Shown here one piece after another: positions 56,498 through 64,000 of a stretch of 64,000 bases of DNA (position 1 is the first letter of the stretch; the number at the start of each line of letters is the position of its first letter). Where the stretch lies: contig CM036159.1 of the NCBI GenBank assembly GCA_020631735.1, positions 97,084,701 to 97,148,700 of the forward strand. The letters run 5' to 3'. Below the pieces are notes generated by a model that was not told where the DNA came from, made no database searches, and was given only the letters and a program-made list of their open reading frames with translations. This DNA is from Saccharum officinarum. Taxonomy: Eukaryota; Streptophyta; Magnoliopsida; Poales; Poaceae. The position numbers were made by a program, and so were the translations under genes.

Positions 56498-58176
56498 TGA
56501 AGCATCTAGGCCCCAAGGTTTGGTTTCGGCAATTGATGACAACGCTTTATTACCATGACTAACGTGTGTTTTGCAGAAACATTGGTAAGTTAGGTCATGG
56601 AGGTGTTAACTGCTTTGGGCACCATGGTATTCATGCCCCTTGATGGAAGTCGTTTCGGTTTTCAAAAGAGTGACGTCAAGATTAAGGACGGCTAGTTCCA
56701 GATGTCGAGGTGTTGAGATACATTTGGAATAGTCATAGGATCTTCGTTTTTCTCTTTGGCCGTACTATAAAGGGGGGCATGAGCGGGTAGCTTGACCTAG
56801 GAGAGTCCTATGTTTAGGTGTGGTGCACACTTGTTAAACTTGGCGCTAGGCAGCACTAGAATAGCTCAAAGTTCAGTTGGAAGCAACTTGGTTCAAGTTG
56901 TAACGAGTTTCGGAAAGTTTCGGGTCGTTTTCCAACCACCGGACGCGGTCCTCTCGAGGACCGGACGCGGTGGTCAGTTCAGTTCCGCGGCTAGAGTTTC
57001 AGCTCTGACCACCGGACGCGGTCCTTGCGAGGACCGGACGCAGTGGTCAGTACAGTTCCGCGGATAGGGTTTCAGCTTTGACCACCGGACGCGGTCCTCG
57101 CGAGGACCGGACGCTGTGGTCAGTAGTCGACACATGTCACTAGAGGGAAACACCCGATCGGACGCGACCTGGGTGTGATCGGCGCGTCCGGTCATAGTCC
57201 AGTAAGGTCCAGAGATGATCGGACGCGTCCGGTCATCACCCATCGGACGCCGTGGCGCGTCCGGTGCGAGTACAGTATGCTCACTGCACGATCGGACGCG
57301 TCCGGTCATCCCTGACCGGCGCGTCCGGTCACTCAGCTGCTTTTCAGTTTTCGACCGTTACGAGCGACCGGCGCGTCCGGTCAGTTCAACCGGCGCGTCC
57401 GGTCAGCCCGCGTTTCGCTGAGTCAGAAGGTAACGGTTAGTTTCGTCTGTGGGGTGTATAAATACAACCCCACCACCTCTTTTAGAGGTCTCTTGCTCAT
57501 TTGATCAGCTGATAAACACCTTTGGAGTACAAGGGAGTGCAAGAGCACTAGTGAGGATAGAGATTTGAGAATCGAAGCTTGAGAGCACCTCACTAGCGAT
57601 TAGAGAGAGTAGCAAGTGTGCATCCACCTTCTCATTTGGGCTCGTAGTGGTCAAGTGAGAGTTCTAGCTTGTTACTCTTGGTGATCGCCATCACCTAGAC
57701 GGCGTGGTGGTGATTGGGAGTTCGGTGATCATCCGGTGGAGCTTGTGGATGACCCAACTCATCTTGTGAGCGGTTTTGGGTGATTCGCCGCGACGGAGTG
57801 TCGAAGAATCAACCCGTAGAGAGCACTTGATCCTTGCGCGGATCAAGGGGGAGCTACACCCTTGCGCGGGTGCTCCAACGAGGACTAGTGGGGAGTGGCG
57901 ACTCTCCGATACCTCGGCAAAACGTCGCCGTGTTCCTTGCCCCTTTACATTCAAGCATTTACTTTCTCGTACATACTTTCATTGCTTGATTTACATTCCT
58001 AGATATGCCATGCTAGACTAGGATTGGAAACTAGGGTGCAAAACTTTGTATCGGTAGACTCTCTAGGAACACTAGTAGACACTAGGGGTGAATTCCGGCT
58101 TGTAGGATTTAATTCTTGCAATTAATTTTTAGAAAAGCCCAATTCACCCCCCCTCTTGGGCATCTTGATCCTTTCA
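56498..58176 (+). repeat. 3' LTR of element C
   Basis: 1,679 bp, identical to the 5' LTR except for the three transitions noted there. The promoter array lies at about 56935-57405 and TATAAATAC at 57457. Downstream host sequence resumes with the TSD AGCTC. Confidence 0.96.
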
Positions 58177-58985
58177 AGCTCGTTCCTAAGTAACTCTTTA
58201 TATGATTTTAAGAATAGATTGCTACCTAATGATTATATTGTGCTTAGGAATGAAGAAGAGGTCCAGGAGACACATGGAGGAGGGCTCGGAGGCATGGAGG
58301 ACCAGCGAGGGCGCCCGAATAAAGATGAAGGACCAAACCAAGTTGAGTTCGAGTCTGCCTTGCAGTTCAGGACCATTCTGCCTTAAACTGGTCACCCAGG
58401 ACGTGTCCGGACTCCGTTTTCGATGATCCATATATGGATGGAAAGCTTATTTGATAAGAAAGCCAACCCAAGTGGTCCCATGTCAAAAGCTATTCGAAAT
58501 CAACGGTAATCATCGAAACAAGTCACCATCCAGAATCTGTCAAGACGTTGTGTCGCCGTCTTTCGTGCCGTTTGGGCCTTGTAACGTGACGGCGCTTTCT
58601 AGGGACGCGAATAGGGGTCCTTGAACGCCCTTAGGCTATATAATCAGTAGTCGCCGCCTACATTAGGGTGAGGTTTTGCTTAGATTATTCTGTTGACAAT
58701 TGTTTCGCCGCCGCCGTCGGTTTGTGAGACCCTAACTTTGTGAGATTAATCATTCATCTGTAATTTAGTTGCATTCCTTTGTGTTCTTGCGTGTGTTCTC
58801 GATTCGCAGGCAAGGACTTAGCCTTCTTGGTGAGGTCGACCGTGCAACGCCGGTCGATAACCAGAGGGGTCGTGGTGCTGCGATTGCAGGGTTCAGAGCC
58901 GAGTTGTTCGGAAGCCGGATCGAATTGTGTCGTGACTCCACCAAATCGAGAGTTATCAGAACCTTTCGGAAGATCGGAAACCCTA

Positions 58986-59400
58986 GTTCACATCATTTGG
59001 TATCAGAGCTGGGCCCTTATTTAAGGGGGTAGGAATGATGAGGACATCCTCCACTATTACCCGCTGGCAAAGACGCAACAAAAAAGGCCAAGTGGCCTAG
59101 TTGTAGTCGGGCGGCGACCGTGTGAGCCTCTAAATAATCCCACATTGCTTAGCTTGGGAGGAGGAAGCCACCTTAAAAGAGAGAGCCACCCTTCCCCTAT
59201 CGGACTAGTCTTTTAGGGATATTGGGACTTTCCCTGAGTGGGTGTGCATAAGAACTGTTGGGGTCCAGGCAACCTTAATTTATTGGGCCTCAGTCAACCC
59301 CACCTGGGTCGGAGGTATCATTTAGGTTCCTCCAGTTCATACACCAATATTGTTTAGCTTTTGGTTGGTAAACCATTGGCATCAAAGCTGAAGAATAGAC
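58986..59400 (+). mobile_element. Remnant of family Y internal region, then a possible second LTR end with PBS
   Basis: After the LTR end at 58985 comes the PBS TGGTATCAGAGC (58990) and a short stretch with ATGATGAGGACATCCTCC (59034), which may start gag or echo the LTR start. Beyond 59100 an unrelated segment with ATCCCACATTGCTTAGC and TGTTGGGGTCCAGG ends in TTGGCATCAAAGC (59375), a decayed PBS-like word. It is probably the end of another degenerate LTR. Confidence 0.4.
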
Positions 59401-59513
59401 TAACCAGTGAGCTAACAATTTTTTTCATTGTGTTCTCCTTACTAATAGGCTACTTCAACTGCCCCTTGATGAAATGACCAGACACCAAGGTGCTACGCGC
59501 TAGCCTGAAATAA

Positions 59514-59753
59514 TCTCTACAGTACATTTCAGGGCTAATTACTTCAATTAGACTTCTGTGCATGTGTCAAACATTGGGCTTTATCAGAAGTCTATTTTTC
59601 ATTCATTCTTCTGTATATTATGCTTACAACAGCCATGTAACTTAAGCTTTTATGATACTTCGGCATCTTAATCAACAACTACGATATACATGTATGTAAT
59701 GATGTTAGCCCATTGCTTTTCTCACCCGCGCAATGCGCGGGGGTACTGGCTAG
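59514..59753 (+). mobile_element. Helitron 3' end; candidate 240 bp non-autonomous Helitron
   Basis: The hairpin CCCGCGC-AAT-GCGCGGG (59725-59741), eight bases and CTAG (59750-59753) followed by T are the canonical Helitron 3' terminus. A TCTCTAC start preceded by A at 59514 is a possible 5' end. Helitrons insert between A and T, which fits both ends. The 5' end is much less certain than the 3' end. Confidence 0.6.
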
Positions 59754-59754
59754 T

Positions 59755-61080
59755 TTATTGTATGATTCTCATGCCAATAAAAATAAATTAGCTAGTTTTG
59801 TTGGATTTTGGGTTTGATCCAACCTTAAATCACATAGATTTCAAGGCCCATAATAGATGCTAGTGCAACAAAATAATAATCACATATGGAAAATTGACAA
59901 GAAATTAACTCAAATTAGTGGCTATGGTGTGCACGTGTTCCCCACGCGGGTGTTGCGATGTTAACAGGCTCAGCGACCAGACCATGACATGAATATGGTG
60001 CGGTGCTAGCTGAGGTTTTGTAACTCCAAAATCAGAACGAAAAGGGTGAGAGTAGGAAATGGTGAAGCGAGGGACGTGCCATGACATGAATAGTGTGACG
60101 CCAATAATGATTTTTTAGCTCCGCACTCATAGCAAGGATGAGAGTGAGGGACTAAGGGACAAAAGAGGAGTGGGTGACGGACGGATAAGGGGGAGAGTAA
60201 AAGATGGAAGAAACAAAATTGAGCTAGGGGGCGATGGATGAAGGGATGAAAAAGGAGTGAGTGATGGACGAACGAGGAAGAGTGAGAGGTGGAAGAAAGT
60301 GAGTGAGACAAAAGAGAAATGGCGGATGGGGCGAAAGAGGAGTTTGTGATAAACTAACGGGGAAGTGAGAGATATAAAAAGATTTTTTTGCTTTTTAATA
60401 TTACAAGGTAGATAGCCCGTTAGGTATTATAAATACATATTATTCAAAATGCTACTAAGCATGAGCCATATGTGTTGCGGGCTTGCGGCCTGAGACTCGA
60501 CTTTCCGGTTGGGTTACACATTAACATACTAATAAAAAAAATCCCTATGTTTGTTAGACTAGATTTGTAGTCATTTTTGTGTCGTAAGTTATAAATGCAA
60601 CTAGAAGGAATAATTATAGGAAATAAACATGTTTTGGCCTCTAATGTCATGGAGCCTATGTTAGTGTGGGATATAGGCATTGATGATCCGCAGCAGGCTG
60701 TTTTTGGTGGCGCTGGCACTTGGTAGTAGTGCGTGTAGTGTGTTTGAGGTTTTAGGTGAGGTCTTCTTTCCGTCTTTGACAGAAGGTTGATGTTGCTTGT
60801 ACGTGGAGTTGAACTAGATAATTATGGTTTAGAAGAGTATCAATTCTGCAAAGATAACTTCCGAGCGTCAACTTCACGATGAAGTAATTTTACTTTGGAG
60901 TTGGCATCCCACTATAAAGAGTTGTAATTAGTTCCAGATTGGAAATTAGAGTTTTGGTTGGAACGGTCACTTGTGTCCTTGGATTCATATATATGCAAAT
61001 ACAAAAACAGAAGATTGACGATAGAAAAGGAAAAAAGTTAGAATACTTAAGGGGATCGGGAAAATTCAAAAACAGGCATA
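59755..61080. other. Interval without recognisable genes
   Basis: Purine-rich stretches with GTGAGNG.. repeats (59.9-60.4 kb), then ordinary AT-rich sequence. Open frames are short and without domains. No RNA gene or repeat terminus could be supported. Confidence 0.45.
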
Positions 61081-61107
61081 TAGCAGCCATGGGTCCATGG
61101 CAAAGCT

Positions 61108-61475
61108 AAGGCCGTCCGCATTGTGCGGCTTAAGTGAAGCCAGGAAAGGAGAGAGAAGACTTTGGGCACCGCTCCTCACATTGTAGCTTACGGTGCCAAT
61201 TCAAGCCAGAAAAACTTAGAACGGTGCAAGTAGTTGCGCTGGTGCCTTCTCGATAAAATAAGAATTAGCTGGTACTTGCATGCTCAGCAAAACACATTTC
61301 TTTTCGCGCTGGTGCTCATCCCGTTCATATATAGTGATTCTTTATTCTTACTCAATGGGTTCTAGAAATGATGATAGTGATGCCCCACCACTATGACATG
61401 CAAAGAGTAGTGCTAGTAATAAAACGTGGGACCTAAAAATTTTTGGTGTCATTGTACCATTGTGGAGGGTCGGGA
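61108..61475. mobile_element. Possible MITE with imperfect terminal inverted repeats
   Basis: The left end GGCCGTCCGCATTGTG and the right end CATTGTGGAGGGTC are imperfect complements of the GGGCCTCCACAATG type seen in grass MITEs. No TSD was identified. Confidence 0.35.
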
Positions 61476-61534
61476 TGGGATGGGATGGGAATGCAAGGTG
61501 GCCTGTCCCAAACCCACGATTCTCATCTCAGGTT

Positions 61535-61800
61535 GGGTTTAGTTCCTGAATTTGGGTGTCAAAGCACTGTAGCGCTACTGTAGTATTTCGTTTGTATTTA
61601 GTAATAATTGTCTAACCATTGACTAATTAGGCTCAAAACGTTCGTCTCGTAAAGTACAACCAAACTGTGTAATTAGTTTTTGATTTTGCCTATATTTAGT
61701 ACTTCATGCATGTACCATAAGTTTGATGTGATAGAGAATCTTCTTTTTACAAAGCGTCAAATTCAGGAAGTTTGGAGTAACTACACACAACCTCAGTTTC
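61535..61800 (+). mobile_element. Grass MITE-like element, copy 5
   Basis: GCACTGTAGCGCTACTGTAG, GACTAATTAGGCTCAAAACG, CAAACTGTGTAATTAGTTTT and TAGTACTTCATGCATG match the core of copies 1-4. GGTTGGGTTTAGTTCC lies near its left end. Confidence 0.65.
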
Positions 61801-62429
61801 TCAGCTCGATCATTTTGTCCGGTGCCGGTGCCACCGCGGCAGGCAGGAACCAGGACAGGACCGTCGGCGACGTCACGGCTACGCTGCGCTTCGCTTGCCG
61901 CCGCCGACTTTGACGTCGACCGGCGGCCCGGTTGTTTGTGCACTGCACAATATAATGTGAATGCTGCTGCGGCGTACGTTAAAGATTTCAAGGAAGGAAA
62001 ATAGATCGTCCGATCCCGTGACAGGGAAAAAGGTTTAAAGGAGGTCCCTAACAACGTAGGCTTAATCATTCAGGCATGCATGCGCACGAAAGTCTCCGCC
62101 ACTGCCTGACAGCGACTTGGGGAGCCTGACTCTTGACTGACAACAGCCTCAACTCTGACGCCAATAAAAAGAAAGAAGTATCCGGCTGGCTTAGATCAAC
62201 TCAACATCTACAGGCAATTAAAAAATTGATATATGGCAAAACAATTCAAATCCGATTCTGAACAACGAAGGCTATCTATAAGACAAAGAATATAGACGTT
62301 CCTGCCGTGGTTAATTTAATTCAGAGGATTGTCTTCCAGTCCAACTGCCGGTAGCGGTAGGCGAATGAAGGAGAAGAAAAGGTAGCTCCTCTCTTCCTGA
62401 TCCCAACAGTCTCTCTGTGTGGACTGCTG

Positions 62430-62540
62430 GAAACTGGAATAGTCGAGCGGCTGAAAATACTATTGACTGGTTTATTGTGAGAGAAAAACATTGCTGATTG
62501 GCTGAAAATAAACGGCTGAAAGCTCAAGCGAACAGGCAGG
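62430..62540 (-). mobile_element. Terminal fragment of a grass DNA transposon/MITE
   Basis: TTATTGTGAGAGAAAAACA, GGCTGAAAATAAACGGCTGA and the terminus AAGCGAACAGGC are familiar from a common grass element whose ends read GCCTGTTCGCTTG. Only one end is recognised. The 61.8-62.4 kb interval before it shows nothing identifiable. Confidence 0.45.
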
Positions 62541-62838
62541 ACCTACACTGACTCACCTCAGCTCAGCAGCCTCTATAGACTATAGTCTACTACGTACACC
62601 AGTTGCAACGCAATACCACTGGCCACCACCACACTCTTCCCGGCCTCTTCCCCTTTGTTCACATTATTCCTGGCATTAGTTGCCAGTTCTCTCAAGTAAT
62701 AGAGCTTCGTTCTCAGCTAGTAGCTCTCCGGGTCCGGGGTCTCAACTCTGAAGGCTGCAGCCTCTCCCTGATCTACTGACTACTGCCATCCATCCAAATA
62801 ATTCAAGAAGGCTAGCTACTCGTAGTCGAGCGAGATCG

Positions 62839-63572
62839 ATGGCCCAGGTTCGCGGTTCCTGACACCATGCATGCATCTCGTTCCTGGCTTACTCAGTTCG
62901 TTCCTCCTCTTTTCCATGGCTGAAAAGAAGAGATCAATCTGTCTAACCGTGTCGTTCGCCGGTGCCGCGCGGTGGTCCCTGCAGAAGGTGGTGCTCCGGG
63001 TGCCTGCCATGACCGACGACAGGACGAAGCAGAAAGCCATGGAGGCCGTCGCCGACATCTACGGTAAGTATAGCAAGCGATCCAGATAATAATTGATAAG
63101 CGCGCCCTTGATAAGCACGCCGTTGCTCCTTCATTCCTTGCTTGTTTTGGCGGTAAGTTCAATGAATTTGGAATGATTAAAAAGAGAGAGAGCTCGATCT
63201 AAAATATGCATGATCTCTGCACATGAAAGCCTGAAACTAGATACATATTGGCCTTGTGAGCTAGAGCTACTGCTGTACATGAAGCTGTTATGTTATTCAG
63301 AATCAAGGACATGGCTTTATTTACGACCAATTAGTAGCTGAACTATTTTCTAACCAAAGCTAGCACATTCAGGTCAGATCGTTAGGTGGAAACGGAGTTG
63401 GATTGCGATGCCTGATCAAACACGGGGCGGAGAGAATCAATAGTATAGACTATATATATAAAAAAAGAATCAATAGTAGGCGGGTGCAGATGATCGACAC
63501 ATGCATCTGTAAGAACCTGAGATGGCCATCACTCATCAGTCTCATGACATGAGGTCAGAAGATACTCAAAAC

Positions 63573-63603
<31 letters not shown>

Positions 63604-64000
63604 AAAAAAAGATAAGTACTAAAAAAGATGTTGTGTAAACGACATGACCAGCTGATCTATACAAACCAGCAGCACACGGAGCCAAGAGAATCCAATCATC
63701 GATCGTGAGTGAATTACACGATCCATCATCAGCGCCGCCTATCAGTAGAAACTAGAAACCAGCTCTGCCGGTTTGCTTAGCTGACAGAATTGTATTTATA
63801 AATTATATTATAATTGACGGAGTGCGCCGTTCGTCTTGTTGGTTGGTTCATCAGGCATCGACTCGATCACGGCGGACGTGAAGGAGAACAAGATGACGGT
63901 GATCGGCGACATGGACACGGTGGCCATCGCCAAGAAGCTGAAGAAGCTCGGCAAGGTCGACATCGTCTCGGTGGGCCCCGCCAAGGAGGAGAAGAAGCCC
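62839..64000 (+). CDS. HMA-domain protein without metal-binding cysteines (5' part, runs off right edge)
   Basis: Three exons: 62839-62847 (ATG GCC CAG), 62985-63063 and 63855 onward. The joined start is M-A-Q followed by KVVLRVPAMTDDRTKQKAME, then GIDSITADVKENKMTVIGDM and AKKLKKLGKVDIVSVGPAKE. This is the beta-alpha-beta-beta-alpha-beta fold of small plant HMA (HPP/HIPP-like) proteins. Where metal-binding members have MxCxxC, this one has MTDDRT, so copper or similar binding is unlikely. A Lys/Glu/Pro-rich tail probably follows (KEEKKP at the edge). Alternative starts exist (ATG 62916 reads through the first intron into exon 2), but the three-codon first exon gives the usual family N-terminus. 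Confidence 0.88.
63575..63612. repeat. (GAAA)n microsatellite in intron 2 of the HMA gene
   Basis: About seven GAAA units followed by an A-run, inside the 791 bp intron 63064-63854. Confidence 0.95.

Larger units (their letters stand above)
44643..58176 (+). mobile_element. Complete young SIRE/Maximus Copia retrotransposon (element C, 13,534 bp)
   Basis: Two 1,679 bp LTRs (44643-46321 and 56498-58176), TSD AGCTC on both sides (44638-44642 and 58177-58181), PBS TGGTATCAGAGC, PPT AAAAAGGGGGA, and three long open frames: gag (46375-48723), pol (48738-51962) and a third ORF (53588-56047). By eye the LTRs differ at three positions, all transitions. At an assumed 1.3e-8 substitutions per site per year that is about 70,000 years. 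Everything needed for autonomy appears present. The element is inserted in an older LTR. Confidence 0.95.
44538..58985 (+). mobile_element. 5' LTR (family Y relative), split by element C
   Basis: The LTR begins TGATGAGGACATCACTCC at 44538 and, after removal of element C (44643-58176 plus one TSD), continues from 58182 to ...GTTCACATCA at 58985, about 909 bp in total. It is followed by TGGTATCAGAGC, the initiator-tRNA-Met PBS. Its 5' part carries an open frame containing ITRARARQLNLEVSSFL that continues in frame across the insertion (58182 onward) and stops at 58386. It looks like a captured or overlapping pol tail. The rest of the element is not recognisable. Confidence 0.7.

Noticed and set aside
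62916..63089. HMA gene start at ATG 62916
   Set aside because: It gives an N-terminal extension (MAEKKRSICLTVSFAGAARW) unlike the family and lies within the intron defined by CAG|GT at 62847 and CTGCAG|AAG at 62984.

Overview
This window is grass nuclear DNA. The transposon families (SIRE/Maximus-type Copia elements with an extra ORF, ~4 kb TG..CA solo LTRs, Stowaway and hAT MITEs, a Helitron end) and the grass-like host genes fit an Andropogoneae genome (sorghum, Miscanthus, sugarcane, maize relatives). That placement is inferred from style, not from an alignment. A run of exactly 100 N (29851-29950) marks a scaffold gap in a draft assembly.

Host genes are few and lie at the edges. At the left, on the minus strand, is the 5' part of a chromatin gene with PHD, SWIB and Plus-3 domains (exons between 5040 and 56; it continues off the left edge). 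It resembles plant NERD / CCCH-44-like proteins and contains what looks like a U12-type AT-AC intron. At the right, on the plus strand, is the 5' part of a small HMA-domain (heavy-metal-associated fold) gene without the metal-binding cysteines (62839 to the edge). Between them, only fragments of host genes are visible: two photosystem I psaG pseudocopies in a long inverted repeat (22041-23709), and unassigned GC-rich fragments near 8.5-9.6 kb.

The middle is a nested retrotransposon block. (1) 11553-17898: SIRE-type solo LTR, minus, target-site duplication (TSD) GAAAG, split by a 3.87 kb solo LTR (11643-15512, TSD ACTAC). (2) 24915-29850: 3' half of a minus-strand SIRE element (A) with LTR and decayed third ORF, cut by the gap. 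(3) 29951-42776: decayed plus-strand SIRE element (B) of another subfamily, interrupted by a 4.28 kb solo LTR (33641-37917, TSD GTTGA) that itself carries a hAT MITE, and by a 789 bp solo LTR (39711-40499, TSD TCACG). (4) 44643-58176: a complete, very young SIRE element (C; 1,679 bp LTRs differing at three sites by eye, TSD AGCTC) with open gag, pol and an 819-residue third ORF. C sits inside an older LTR (44538-58985).

The most interesting signal is a dense array of a CpG-rich half-site (ACCGGACGC / GCGTCCGGT, often joined as a palindrome). It lies just upstream of the TATA box in the LTRs of A, B and C, and again just upstream of the third ORF's leader inside C. Both presumed promoters of one element therefore carry the same array. 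A different SIRE solo LTR has a palindrome array of unrelated sequence in the same place. Other leads are the psaG inverted repeat (a possible hairpin-siRNA source), the AT-AC intron, a gene-like layout inside the ~4 kb solo LTRs, and a five-unit ~275 bp tandem array with intron-like segments.
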